Assembly: GCA_000310025.1 (NCBI GenBank)
Contig: FN648454.1
Span: 60,720 to 112,507, forward strand
Direction: 5' to 3'
DNA from: Ectocarpus siliculosus
Taxonomy: Eukaryota; Sar; Phaeophyceae; Ectocarpales; Ectocarpaceae
DNA: 51,788 bases
In this document: positions 1 through 12,375 of the stretch, in pieces
Numbering within the stretch: the stretch's first letter is position 1
Layout: each line of letters begins with the position of its first letter
The notes under the pieces: generated by a model
What the model saw: the letters and a program-made list of their open reading frames with translations, nothing else
Databases searched by the model: none
What the model was told of the DNA's origin: nothing
Position numbers and translations under genes: made by a program

Positions 1-190
1 CACCCCCTTGTGGAGTCTCTTTGGCAGGCAAGGTCGGACACCTTGGTGAACCCAACCAAGGCCTCGAAAGGGGAGAGTATTTTTCGAGACCTTGGTTGGG
101 TTCACCAAGGTGTCCGACCTTGCCAAAGTCTCCACAAGGGGGCGCGGGCATCCGGCACATTGGGGAAGGGGAGTCGACCTCCACCTGTGA
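1..190. mobile_element. Foldback MITE, left end cut by window edge
   Basis: Positions 3-145 form a long imperfect hairpin: the stretch around 12-66 is the reverse complement of that around 93-141, with the centre near 70-90. The outer right end (about 165-190) reads GTCGACCTCCACCTGTG. The same arrangement and end sequence occur at 29423-29658, so this is one family of non-autonomous palindromic elements. No coding potential is seen. Comparison with the matching intron of septin copy B (near 15570) shows that the flanking sequence from about 192 is shared while the element is absent there, so it was inserted into intron 1 of septin copy A. The target duplication cannot be read because the left end is missing. 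Confidence 0.75.
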
Positions 191-724
191 TACACAGCAT
201 GTCCATATGCGGTACGACCACGAGTAGCCTCGGAGTACTCCGGATTCGAAATATGAAGTCCCGCCCCAACTTCGTGAGAAGGAATGATGTTAAAGGCGTG
301 ATGCGATTTCTACAGTACGGAATGGAGAATTGGCTCGAGGGTGCCCCGAGGGTGAGTCTACGTTAACAACAACTCTCTTGCTTCCTTTTTATGTGGCAAG
401 TACCTACACTGCATGTAGGCACATGACTGCACAGAATGGAGCACCAAGTTTTTGTTTTTCCCTCTTGCACGAAACTGCGGAATACGTGTCTCGCAACAAC
501 CTATCGGGAGATAAGTGTGGTGATGGCTCGGCGGAGATAGGGCTTAAATATTTCCCCCGGCTCTTTTCGCTTCAATGACGATGTACTGCTGAAAGACTGT
601 AGGTAATATTCAGTGCGAAAAAGCAGGTAGTGACCACTCCCCCCTTGCCACCAAACCTTTGTGACCACTCCCCCCGTGCCACCGAACCTTTCCGTTTGAT
701 CGGTACTGTTTGTTGCTCCTCCAG

Positions 725-3700
725 ACGACATTCCTAAACAACATATTCCGCCATCTCAACCAAGGCGAAGACCCCATGGAACAGGCTTCTGTCGTGCGTG
801 GGCAGACAGGACGCGTCTTAGGCCACAGCAAGACGCTCAGGATCGAAGAACGCAAATTTGACCACACCACTTCTGACGGCCAGTGCTACAAGTTCTTTTT
901 GGTGGTGCGGATGTCAAAGCCGCGTATCACAATGCTCCCGATTGTAGTGGATTTCGCGGTTTGGCAACGGACGATCATTCACCTCTGGTAGTCAAGCAAG
1001 TCCTACTAATAATGTAGAACGATGTCCTACGTCTGTATGGGTGTCATCGATTGTGCCGTAGCCTGCATGCTTCTGTCGCGGGTGTCGATGTCCGAGGATA
1101 CCCACTACCGACGACCACTCACTTTTTGGGACGCACTACGCCGTCTTGATGGCCTCCCCGCAACCAAGACGTCTCAACCGACTGTACATCTCGGCAGGAC
1201 ACCCCCGGATATGGCGACCATGTGAACGTCCGCAAAAGCTTCCAACCAGTAGTTGATTTCATCACCAGCGGGAGCAGGAAATACCTGACCGAGGTTATGG
1301 GGGGCAATGACACTCCGTCGGAAGACGGCAGGACGGATGTTTGGTGAGTTGAGATTCAATGCACAGGCGGTCCTTCCACCAACTGCTCTGCTCGGCGTGC
1401 GAAACGATGCTAAAATTTGTTTCTCATGCAAATTGGTTGAAGGAGGTGATGAAAATGATTGATGACATGGTGTTCAGCAGATTCACTGTATACTAGATGT
1501 TCAAACAACACCCTCATTAGTGATGTTTTCGCCTGAGCTGCAACCGATCGGTCGCGTGCCCCTGGATCACGCGTTTGCACGACCATTTCTGACTCAAGAT
1601 GTGCCCCGATCGTGTTCTGCCGGACCTACAGCATATACTTTATCGCAGCCCATCGGTGTAAGCCCATCGACATCGAATACATGAAGCAGCTTTCCAAGGT
1701 GCGGGACAGGAGATTGACAGGTCAACTCTTATGAGATATGACAGCCGAATCACCGCCAACACAGAATCTAGATCGAAAGGCAGGACAGCTCGTCACGAGT
1801 CTAGGTTGTACACAATGTGCTGCCGTCGCGTGATGGCCGGTTTTGATCCTGCCTGAAGACTATCAGTGCTTCGGGACATTTGTTGCGAATGGCTTGGCCT
1901 TGCTCCACGGTCGGTTTTCGTAACCGAGCGAGAGACGCAGTAAGTTCGTTCAGCTCCTCCCCGCCTTTTGCTCATCCCCGTTTTGCGCAGGTTGTTGCTG
2001 TGATTCCCGTGGTAGGGAAGTCCGACAGCATGACGGTGGACGAGATGATTGGCTTCAAAAAGGCCATCGTTGACTCGGCCGCCCAGGCTAACGGAGTCGA
2101 GTTCTTCAATTTTTCGGGTGGGTGATGTTTCGGACGGGACGCAATGGTGGCTCCGTGGTGACACCACGAGCCAGCTCTCCAGCACCCTTGTGAGGCCAGG
2201 GGTTAGTTACTTCCACCTTTTGTAGGTTTCCCGTTTTTCAAGATGTGTCACTTGAATGGCTGATTGACAGTAGAGTGGCGTTCATCCCTGCCCCCGCTGC
2301 TCAACGATAATGTCGGGCAGAGCGGGCATGGGGAAAGTGCCTGGGAGCCCTGAACATCGCCGATGAGCCCATCTGGCTGGGCGAGAGGCGGCCACCGCCG
2401 TACGCGGTGATCTCGAGCCAGGTGGACGACCCCAACGGAAACGCTCATGCTCCCGATCCAGTACGCAGGTTGTATTGCTGTGGTCGAGCCCGTGCGTGTC
2501 TGGCCTGTGCAACCAAAAACTGACTTTTGGCGTCTAATTCGCATAGTGCATCGATTTCGAACGTATTGCGTTTGTGGGTCATGGGCTGGGACCTATCACC
2601 TCCAAACAAAGTCCCCGTGACTCACCAAAGTCTAACGGCTCATCTCATTTCCGGTCGCACCAATGACCCTGGTCTGACAGATATCCGTGGGGTGACTGTC
2701 ATGTCATGAGACCGGAGCACAGTGACAATACTTACCTTCAGTGTCTCCTTCTGGAGGTGGGGTTCCAGGACATGAAGGACGAGATGAGGAAGCGGTATGA
2801 AGCCTTCAAAACGGAAGAGGTTCGAACAAGATGCGGCAACTCACCGACTTCCTCGGATTTTCGTGTCTTCTCGAAACCCTCGGGGAGACAATTTTGTATA
2901 TCGATCAATTCATTTGGGAAATATGTACACCACCAATTTGTCGTCGGTAACATTGTATCAGAGCCCGTGGGTGTCATCTGTTTGAAATAATTTCTCGGTG
3001 TGACCTGTCGAAAACGGTTAGTGCAGCGTGTGAACCAGGGGAGTCGACGTTTCGACGGTGTCCCACCATCAACGTACTCGACATTGGTTGCGTCTCAATC
3101 AGAAATGTCGGTGTTGCTGTAACGATCTTCCCCACTCGTTCCCTGCCCCCTCACCTCTTACAGGCGAAGCCTCTCGTGATAGTGATTGGAGAGAAAATTC
3201 GGGAGTATCGCCATCCCATTGCCTCCGGCAAGCCGTCGATTCTCTTTGTGGTTCTGGCGGTGATTTGCGCCATAGTGGCGGTGATTCTCGCACACACTCA
3301 GGTACACAAGGTGCTAGAGATCCGCCCGTTTGCATGCTTGAGTGCACCCTAGACTGATTACTGCTTCGTTAGATCATTCAGTACATATGTGGCATGATAG
3401 AAATAGTCGCAGTGGCATTTGGCTCCTCCATCGCGACTTTGAAATCGGTTGGAAACACGGAGGCCTGAAGACCAACGATGCCGTTGTAATCACACCGATA
3501 CCGGTTTCTCAGGGATACTGTGTGAACGGAAACGAGCCTTCCACGGGCCTGGCTGATTGGAGCGAAGTCATTCTCAAGATTCAGCAGGTGACGTGACGTC
3601 CTGCTAAAAGTGCCTTTCCGTGCATGTGCACACCAGTTATTAATTTGACGAGAAGATTACGTTGCAAACCAACGATGTGTGAGTCTTCCTGTCTCGTAGT

Positions 3701-5122
3701 GCGTGACGCTCATCAGCGCGTAAAGTGGGTTCATTCACCAGCTTCCTTCCCGATACACTCTCTAAACAGCTGTAAACGGCTTTGAAACCTTTTCCCGGGG
3801 GATATCTTGACAGCTCGAAGGATCGGACCGCATCTTGACGGCGATAGACCCCGGGGAGGAACCTCTGTACGTCCTCATGGAGGTGCTGATGGACGACCGC
3901 AAGATTTGGACGGAAACCTCCGAGGAGGCCCAGGTCGGTATCGCCATCTTTGCTCAGAATATCACGGTTTTTTCACTTGTTGACCGTGGAGAAGAGGGGG
4001 TGCTGAGACAAGAGTCGATGGTCACGTTCACCGGATACTCCCAACAAGAACTAAAACGTGTGATTTCCGCGTTGTTCCCCATCTTGGTCTTTGCTCCGAC
4101 GTCTACCCGCCTCGTATCCACAGCAGGAAGCACCACTAGGGGCAAAAGCTGCGACAATTGGGAAGGATCCTGCCAACAAGGGAACCGATCGCCCTCAGGT
4201 TCCGGATAAACCAGCGACTCGGTCTGCCGGCACACGAACGAGTGGCTCCACCACCATACCCGATGATGGATCTTCGCGAAACAATCAATCTCTAGGGAGC
4301 ACGGAGGAGCCGACCAGCTCCCCCTCCACTGGCGATCCCGAAATCAAATCCAATTTGCCGGTGAACAGCATCTACTGCATCCTTGGATATTCGGCACTAT
4401 CGCTTCTCCTTGCAATCTGTGGCCTGGTTGTTTTGGTAGTCGCGGCCTTCTTGAAAGCCTGTAGCCGTGTGGTTTCCACCGTGTGTAAATGTTTGTCTCT
4501 CTTTCGCGAACGACGACGTGTGAACGCGTATCCCGGACGCCCTCATGGAGTTGCTAATGGAGCGCTAGGAGATTTGCGCGGAAGTCCCCGAGGAGGCGCA
4601 GGTCGGTTTGGCCCTTTTTGCTCAGAATGTCACGGTTCGTGTACGTTTGTTGAACGTGGAGAGAGTGCGGGTGGTGAGACAAGATACGATGATCACGTTC
4701 ACCGGATACTCTCAGCAAGCACGTTTACGAGTGTTTTCCGCGTCGTTCCCGCCTTCGTCGCTGCTACTTCGTCTACCCGCCTCTTACTCATTGTCAGGAT
4801 ACATCGCAAGGCGCAAAAGCTACAGTCGAAGAAGGGGACGCCAAACAGGAAGCAGATCGCCATGAATCAGCGGCAGGGCCTGCCGGCACATAAACGAGTG
4901 GCCCCACCACAACCCCAAATGGTGTTCCTCCGCAAACGGAGGAGCCCGTGGGGAACGCGAGGGAGCCGAACGAGTCCGGTTCCGCTGAATCGGATTGGTC
5001 GGGGACAATTTACCACTATCTGTGTGCATTTTTGCAACTCTCGGCTGCCGTTGCCCTTTGTGGGTGTGTTCTGTGGGGAGTGGGAGGTCTGTAAAGAAAG
5101 GTTGATTGCCACCTTGTGGTAG
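725..5122 (+). CDS. Septin GTPase, copy A (5' exon outside window)
   Basis: Septins are GTP-binding proteins that assemble into filaments at membranes. Exons read from splice signals and phase: 725-904, 1198-1343, 1632-1698, 1991-2117, 2321-2468, 2681-2819, 3164-3301, 3513-3587, 3814-3933, 4124-5122. The first starts just after the P-loop lysine codon, so the exon with GESGLGK is missing to the left. Seen: switch II/G3 DTPGYGD at exon 1198, G4-like GKSD in exon 1991, and the septin signature YPWG at 2682. Exon 3164 encodes a hydrophobic helix (SILFVVLAVICAIVAVILAH). Exon 4124 adds a Ser/Thr-rich linker and a second hydrophobic helix near 4365-4460. Exon lengths match copies B and C almost exactly and phases agree throughout. 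The last exon runs open to 5122 over a decayed duplicate, so the true C-terminus is uncertain; an alternative stop is 4209 if the 3934-4123 intron is retained. Confidence 0.85.
4538..5094 (+). pseudogene. Decayed tandem duplicate of the septin A terminal exons
   Basis: This stretch repeats 3860-4460 about 0.68 kb downstream: it contains a second copy of the end of exon 3814-3933, its intron, and exon 4124 with linker and hydrophobic end. In the frame of the original it is broken by TAG at 4566-4568 (where the first copy has AAG) and TAA at 4891-4893 (where the first copy has CGA). A duplicated acceptor (CAG at 4795-4797) and a hydrophobic C-terminus (YLCAFLQLSAAVALCGCVLW, then TAA at 5092-5094) are still visible. 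It is inferred to be a tandem duplication that lost coding function. A different reading frame across it is open to 5122 and may be translated as the tail of copy A. Confidence 0.7.
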
Positions 5123-5849
5123 CTTTTGTCGGTGCTCCGGTGAAGCATGATGCACAAATTTATGCCGCGTAAAGTTGTTGCTCACTGTCGTGGTATTCCT
5201 ATTGTTCGTCTTCGGATGACAAAAGGCCCGTTGTTAGCAAGTGTATGCACTATGCAGCATTAGGTAACCCGTCGTCCGAGTTGCACCTGGAAAAGGCGTG
5301 CTCAACCACTCACTTCAAAGTCCTTCCTTGAGAGGTTGCCACTATTTGTCTAATGTACGGAGTTTTAACGGTGCTTTTGTCTCACCTTTTCTCGCCTGTG
5401 AACCGCGAAGTATCTCCAGACCAAGCCGGATGTGCTCCACCATATACTTAGTTGCACATGTATAATAGGACGGCTAAACTACAGTGAAGTCACACCAGAC
5501 CCCATCCTTTTGCTGTTTGCGCTGGCGGTGGGGAGCTTCAGCCAGATGTTAACCAGACTATGCCTGTAGGGTTGGTCGATCTGCGGTGTCACCGTCGCCA
5601 GTCATGTCTTTCAAGAGTTGCGGCTAGGGTCTACCGTAGGCGCAATGCGCGTACTGACCTGTTTGTTAGGGTTTAATGACTCGTCGACCGGCCCGAGAAG
5701 GTACTGAAGGCATGGGGGCAGCATCTCGAAATAGCACGGTATCCGCTTAAACCACTCACCAGCGGTCAACGCCGTGTTGGAATGTCCAGCACAGCCAAGG
5801 CTCATTGTCGCCATTTATCCACCAAGTTGGCGTCACTGGAATATTTCTA

Positions 5850-6062
5850 GAACGTCCATGAAATGTTTCATAGGCTTCCATGATGAAATATTTCATGGAC
5901 TTCCACGGACTTCCATGGACATGGTGTCATGGAGTTCCATGGACTTCCATGAAACTTTTCATTTTTCCATGGACTTCCATGGTTTCATGGAAGTCCATGG
6001 AAGTCCATGGACTGGTTCCATGGCACGCCATGAAACTCCATGGACTTCCATGAAATATTTCA
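5850..6062. repeat. Palindromic CCATGGA/ACTTCCATGG satellite
   Basis: The decamer CTTCCATGGA and its reverse complement TCCATGGAAG recur many times in both orientations, with TGAAATATTTCA blocks at both ends. The segment can fold into several alternative hairpins. It lies within the spacer between the septin copies. Frames crossing it translate to repeats of M, D, F, H and W only and are not treated as genes. Confidence 0.8.
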
Positions 6063-6089
6063 CTAAAAAATACTATAATGTAGATGATT

Positions 6090-6350
6090 GGGTTGTGACT
6101 GCCTCCCAACCTTTATCATCGGTGCTTTCACAACCAGGAGGTCTGGCCTAAGGTTGTGGCTGCCCCCCAACCTGTGTGATCGGTGCTTGCACAACTAAGT
6201 GGTATGGCCTAACGTTGTGGCTACCTCCCAACCTGTGTGATCGGTGCTTGCACAACCAAGAGGTGTGGCCTAACGTTGTGGCTGCCTCCCAACCTTCCGC
6301 ATCCGTCCGTGTACAACCAAGCCGTTTGGCCAAGGTTGAGGCCTCCTCCC
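6090..6350. repeat. Minisatellite, period about 61 bp, about four copies
   Basis: Units share GGTTGTGGCTGCCTCCCAAC, then CGGTGCTTGCACAACCAAG and GTGGCCTAAC. The two central units are almost identical and the outer ones have diverged. There are no spacers, so this is a direct tandem array and not a CRISPR. It directly follows the palindromic satellite. Confidence 0.85.
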
Positions 6351-7756
6351 AATCCCCCTCTGCAACCTGCCCCTACCTTGTGGATGCTCACAACCCACCC
6401 ACAACCTGCCCTCTGGCCACCCGTGCATGATCACCCTTGGTGCTGCAGCTGCCGGGTTGTGCAGTCTACGTGTTATGCCGAGATCGTTTACGCTAAAATT
6501 CAAATTCTTGGAAGCCGCCTGACACTTAGTCTCCTATTTTGCCGAGAAGATTGGAAAGTGTGTGCGAGTCAGCGCGTTCTAGCCCAGATGAAACAGACGA
6601 AGGCGCTCGGGACTTACGTCACAAAGGGAAGCTACTTCGGGGATAGATGACAAAGTCGAGGTGATCATGGATTTCACTCACACGATCGCACCATCCATGG
6701 TTCAAATCGCAGTAGCGGCCAATCACGCCCTTTGTCTACCTCGGGATCTGTTGAAAACAAATCTCCCGATTCGATTTTACCTTAAGTTGTTACGGGACAA
6801 CGGGTGAAAACTCCGGCGCCGCGCTCCGGGCCGAACTAGGACCCAGTATTACCGCCACTTGCTTGTGAATCGTCGAGGACAACATACACACTCGATTGCA
6901 TGTTCTAGCAAGACTGGATCTCGATGACATCGAGGGGTTTCGAGAAGAAGCTAAAATTCTCTCAAGAACAAGTGCCCCTGGGGGCTCCGCAACGATTCGC
7001 CTAAATATGAGAGCCGGGGAGCGGCGAAGCCGCTTTTCTTCCCTTCATCCCAGGATGGCAATAAAGGCTTGAAGTATCGGCCTCCTCCAACGCGATGCAG
7101 GGTGACAACACGGGCAACCGAAATTACCCTCCGTTTCTACCATAACACGATCTATAGGGCACTCATTGACGATTTATTGGTTTCTGAGGTGGAAGAAAGA
7201 TGGCCTTTTCGTCACACCGGTTTGGTGGTGCTCCGGCAAGAGATGGCCGTGCTATGTACATAGGCATCGGTCCAAGCCTTAGGCGGAGATCCCAGGGCAG
7301 AACGGCGCAACCCCGGCAGTTGTCAGCAACAAGGATTGCGATGAGCAAAGCGGAGATCCCAAACACCAATTCAAACCAGGAGAGACCGAGGTAGCACTCA
7401 ACTAGAAACGTAACGCTGCAGGGAGGAGCAAAACAAACACTGGCGGGGGAAGTACAGCATGGGTTTGCGCTCAGGCTCAAAATGCGGTGGGTTGGGACAG
7501 AGAACCGGGTCGATCGATAGAGAGAAAGAGGCAGACCGAATAAAAAGAACTGTTATGGGATGGTCAATGTCCCGCTTGTTCACAGGACGAAGATTCACAC
7601 ACTAGGCGGAGTCCATCATCGCTACATCCCCCCATTCATAGGCCGTGATACCACTGCTCGTATGCCAATAACGGTAAGTATGTGCACGGTGATCTGTACC
7701 TTTTTTTACTTCGCTTTAACGTGTCCACCTGCTTCGCATGTGGGAAAAGGTATTTT

Positions 7757-7796
7757 CGAGTGAAATGAATGAGTTTGTTTCAATTCATTTCACTCG
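7757..7796. repeat. Perfect 14-bp stem hairpin
   Basis: CGAGTGAAATGAAT at 7757-7770 is the exact reverse complement of 7783-7796, with a 12-base loop. No T-tract or gene lies next to it that would make it a terminator. It may be a relic of a small inverted-repeat element. Confidence 0.6.
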
Positions 7797-10700
7797 CAAA
7801 AGAATGAATAATGCGACAAACCATTTTGACAACACAGGTAGAAGAACTACCGCCGATGAAGTAACACACTCTAACCGAATCGTGGTCGTATTTTGGGCGC
7901 TAGTATACGCATGTTTCAAGCGTGTAGTGTAGCGTTCCGCTGTCGCGTACACTTCGACTTCGACCATCTCACGCATCTGGGCCTCTGAAACGTGCTACGA
8001 ATGAAAGGATATGAGTAATTCGCGGGATATGGATATGTACAGCAATACCTATGGTATTTGTGAATGAACTTATTGACCTGGAATATGCTCCTAATACCGA
8101 CTAATATAGAGGGGTACGAGCTGTATGTCAAACACATAGTGTAAACCCCGTTTCCTTGGGATACGGTTTTGCGACGCAAAGAACGACAGCCAGAGTGCTC
8201 TCGAGTGAGACGTGGTTATTGAAATTTTAATGCGAAACAGGCATCATACATGGACCCCGCCTTGCACCCACACCTGGGATGCATCTGACCTCTGGTCCCC
8301 ATCATCGCCGTCAATGCGACCCTCCGCTTGGAGGTCCATGTCTACACGTTAGGGAGGTGGGATCGTTCACTCGTTCCCTCCCGCGTCACGCGTGCATGTG
8401 GAGGACACAATTATTCTAGCATTGATTGGACCTTTGCCAATACTGCAACGTGATGGGTCACATCGTTCCAGCCGGTGTTGCGGGCTACGGGCAGATGGTT
8501 TTGTAAACGGGCCCGAGAGTAAAGGTGCTGTTTAGTATGCTGGTGTGGTATGCTCGTTGCTTGTTGTGTGCAAGGTTGGAGAAGGCAGTGTGCACATTCC
8601 ACGTTCACGTGTTTGAGGATGTGCGGAAGGGTTTTGCGGTATTGGCCCCCGCTCCTGTTGTTGTGATCGAGTCTTGTAGGCAGAGAGATCTAGGTGGTGA
8701 AAAGAAAGCCATCTACCCCGCCCATGGGGCACATGCGGCATCTACGCATGGTGCTTGTCAACGGATTGACCCAGTTGCTACAAGAACAAGTATTCCACTG
8801 CTTCTTTTCAACATTGGGATGGAGAAAAGAGTCGGTGTATCCCGCAAGGTTTATTACCCGCCCTAGGTTTCTTAGCTATAGGGTTCAAACCACATCCAAG
8901 GTTAGATGGCCGTCCGCACTATTACACCACCGACTTTATACAATAGGGGCAGGTACTGCGCCCGCGCCCCCCATGGGGCAGGCGGCCAACATGCGACGGT
9001 AGGAAGTATCGGTGAAGTTGAAGTGGGAATTACACGGGTGTGTCTACAAGCTCCGTCCATACCCTCGAAGAAGGTGGGGATGATGTGGAAACTTCCTGCC
9101 CCCCAGCGACATTCAAAGGAAGTACGGTCTATTGTACACGATCTGAAGAAGACGGTTTCACATTTGCTATCTAGGTTCGAAGATTGTTGTCGCAACAGCG
9201 CGCGAAATTCCCGCCGGCAGACCCTCCTTCGTGGAAGCCACTCTACGTAAAAGGAACGTGTCAAAACTCTGAAAGAGTCAGTTTGGTAAGGAAATGTCGA
9301 AAATGTACGTAGTGGTGGTCAAAAGCTTGCTACCGATACATCGCCTTCACACGAGGGAACAAAGTTTCATCTACGGTAGCAGTCTGTTTCGTTCAAGGCC
9401 ACGTGTTCAGTCTTTCTCTCAAGTCCTGCACCCTCTCTTATTTACAGAAATCCTGCCCTGGTTCGTGTCTACAGTATTCCCCTCTACAACGCTTTCCGGG
9501 TTCCATGGTTCACTATGTACGGTACACTTTCAACTCTACACTACACCAAGATATCTCCTCTTTATGCACCTGTTGGCGTTTTTTTACGTGCGCCGCTGTC
9601 CGAATTTCTCTCGCCCCCCCCCCCGGCAACGGAACCCACCCCTTCATGGCTTCCCCCTCTCGTGTGTTTTGGTGCTTCCACCCAAATCTCGTCCTACCGT
9701 CTTGTGTACACGTGTATCGTTCGTCCCCCATGGTACTTCCCGTTGCATTGCTTTGGCCGCGTAAAGAATCAGGCGTGATATCGTGTGGTGTTCGAAGGCC
9801 TAATCATGCCACAAGCTTTCAACAGGACACAACGAGTCCTTCTATGTACCCTGCGCGGACCACGTTCACAGCCCAGCACGTGCATTGCGTCTACGGTAAG
9901 CCCTAGCCGTAATCCTCAAACAGAACGACTGGCGACAGTGATACTCACAACTCGACCACCTCAACATTGACGGATCCCACCACCAGTGTAAGCGGCGAAA
10001 CGATGGGGCCCCGATAATCTTCGACGTTGTTTCGCCGGCCTACAAATTCAATAATAACGTGGAAAACATCTGGTTTGAGACGGAGATACGTTGAGGTTCT
10101 AAAACCTGGAGGGTATGACTCCCTCGTAGACCATGTACAGCGCAAGCGAGGATGGGGTGGTCGAGCATGCCTTTGCAGGTGTAACGCAGACGATGGGGTG
10201 TCTCAACCCACCCAGACAACTTGCCTTTGTCATTCGAAGACGAAAACAAGGATGGAAATCTACTCATACGTCGCGCTTCACAACAGCGGTGTGACAATAA
10301 CTCCCACACGGTACTAGCTAATCGCACGGCGACAGACGGTCAAGCACGCCTCGGCCGCCCACACAGTCAGATCGAGCAGTTCAGAGAAAACCGCGATTGC
10401 TTCCGAATCCCAAATCCCGCAGAAGAAATCATCGAAGAATGTCACCACTGCATCGAAGGTGTTCCTTGCTTGCCGATTATGCATGTTCCTCAGAAATCCA
10501 ACAAGCACCAAGAACGCCACCACTGCTGCGGAGTAGCCAAGGTTGTGAAACATCACACTGCTACAGACTTTCAAGAGAGTCGCGACTGCCCAAAGAAGAA
10601 GGCCGTCCAGCACTGAGAAAGTCATGGCTCCTATCCAACCACCAATGAAGCAGACACCGTTTTCCACGAACTCCTCGAAACGAAAACCGACATCGAGGGA

Positions 10701-11717
10701 GCCAGTGGAGTTGGGCCATCGCAGTGTGTTTCGATAATTCCCCAAATGCCAATGAGTACCAAGAAGGGCGCGACTGCTGCCGAACAACCAATGCAATACA
10801 AAACACTTTTGATGGTGACTACCCACGATTTGGATTCAGTCTCTTCTTGATCGCCAGCGGATTGGGGACCATTCGACTCCTTCGTGTCCTCCAGAGACTC
10901 CTTCTTTTGCAAAGGAACATCGTCGGGTATCGTGGTGCTTGTGTGCCGACGGACAAAGTCGCTGCTTCCGTCTCAAACGGAGGGTGGTCCGTACCCTTTG
11001 CCGCGCCGCCTTCTTCTTCGATTGTCGCGGCTTCTGGACCTGGTGGTGTGTCCTGTTTATGGATACGAGGCATGTAGACGACGGAGCAACGGCGAAGACG
11101 GGAACAACGCGGAAATCGCTCGTTTTCGTTCTTGTCGGGAGTATCCGATGAACGTGATCATCGTACCTTCTATCCGCACGCCCCCCTCTCCACGTCCCGC
11201 AATCACAAAAACCGTGATATTCTGAGAAGAGATGGTCAGACCGACCTGCACCTCCTCGGAGGTTTCCGTCCAAATCTTGCTGTCCTCCATCAGCACCTCC
11301 ATAAGGACGTCCAGGTGTTCCCCCCCTGTGTCCACCGCCGCCAAGGTGCGGTCCGATCCTTCGAGCTGTGTCAAAATTGGCACCGACGAGAGCGATAATC
11401 AAAGACCTTTACAGCTGTAGCGAATATATATGTATGGGATCGGAAGCTATACAATACGCGGGCCTACGTGAAGCGCTGCTGAGCTTTGCACACTATGGAT
11501 GGGAAGACGTTTCTGTCGTTGGTTCGCGACGTGATCGTTACCACGCGTAAACGATCTCGGGAGGGCATCATGCACTGAAGGGTCCCAGTTGCAGCACGCC
11601 ACTCACTCGCTGGATCGTGAGCATGACTTCGCTCCAGCCGGCCTCGCCCATGGAGGGCTCGACTCCATCCAGGCAACGTGAGTGCACACCCAATAACCCT
11701 GAGAATAACGGCATGTT

Positions 11718-12375
11718 GGGGTTAATCGGTAAAATTAGACCATCCGACTAGTCAGCGCTGACTAGTCGGATGGTCTAATTTTACCGATTAAGAGATACGN
11801 NNNNNNNNNNNNNNNNNNNNNNNNNNNNNNNNNNNNNNNNNNNNNNNNNNNNNNNNNNNNNNNNNNNNNNNNNNNNNNNNNNNNNNNNNNNNNNNNNNNA
11901 ATTTTACCGATTAAAAGATATGCTCAGAGCTCGTTAGCACCCCGCCGGATCACATGGGCTTGAGGCTTTGTGGCTTAATCACTGGGGTTGAGATTAGGGA
12001 TCTCCGGGGCTTGCCCCTCACCAGACGTTGCTATTTGGTAAAACAAAAGGTGTTTTTGTCGAAAGTGGACCATTGGGAATCGAGCCCGTGCGTGTAACTT
12101 GGTGTATGAACGCTTTGACCATTGAATCACTGACGGAATCCCAGTGGTACACTTACAACATAATCATCATTTGTTTACCAAACAGCAACGTCTGGCGAGG
12201 GGTACGCCCCGGAGATCCCTACTCTCAATCCCAGTGATTAAGCCACAGAGCCTCAAGCCCATGTGATCCGGCCGGGTGCTAACGAGCTCTGAGCATATCA
12301 TTTTATCGGTAAAATTAGACCATCCGACTAGTCAGCGCTGACTAGTCGGATGGTCTAATTTTACCGATTAGGGGT
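11718..12375. mobile_element. Composite inverted-repeat element with palindromic tips
   Basis: The element spans 11723-12370 and is flanked by GGGGT on both sides (11718-11722 and 12371-12375). Each end is a nearly perfect palindrome of 66-68 bases (11723-11790 and 12305-12370), both containing GACTAGTCAGCGCTGACTAG at the centre. Inside are long inverted arms (about 11917-12042 against 12173-12299) that start GATATGCTCAGAGCTCGTTA. The centre near 12045-12170 is unique and has no recognisable gene. Copy A lacks the insertion at the matching intron. It looks like a non-autonomous DNA transposon whose terminal repeats are themselves hairpins. Confidence 0.75.
11800..11899. other. Assembly gap of 100 N
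   Basis: Exactly 100 N, so a gap of arbitrary recorded length. The sequences on its two sides (TTACCGATTAAGAGATACG and TTACCGATTAAAAGATATG) are near duplicates, which suggests the assembler broke at the palindromic tip of the surrounding element and may have duplicated or lost part of it. Confidence 0.95.

Larger units (their letters stand above)
5123..10313. other. Spacer between inverted septin copies, no recognised gene
   Basis: About 5.2 kb separate the 3' ends of septin copies A and B. Open frames here are short, overlap on both strands and show no recognisable domain. Apart from the satellite-like repeats listed separately at 5850-6350 and the hairpin at 7757, I see only scattered low-complexity runs such as poly(C) near 9615. 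An unrecognised short gene or non-coding RNA cannot be excluded. Confidence 0.5.

Noticed and set aside
6090-6350. CRISPR-like regular repeats.
   Set aside because: Direct tandem units of about 61 bp without unique spacers, in a eukaryotic setting; it is a minisatellite.
9294-9906. Two long overlapping plus-strand frames (156 and 167 codons) as a gene.
   Set aside because: They overlap each other, are rich in S, P, L and R with no domain, and a poly(C) run crosses them.
10836-11402. A 188-codon minus-strand frame that could be an independent gene.
   Set aside because: It overlaps the septin B exons at 11365-11246 and 11052 onward in another frame and has no recognisable domain. Kept only as part of the overlapping-frame finding.
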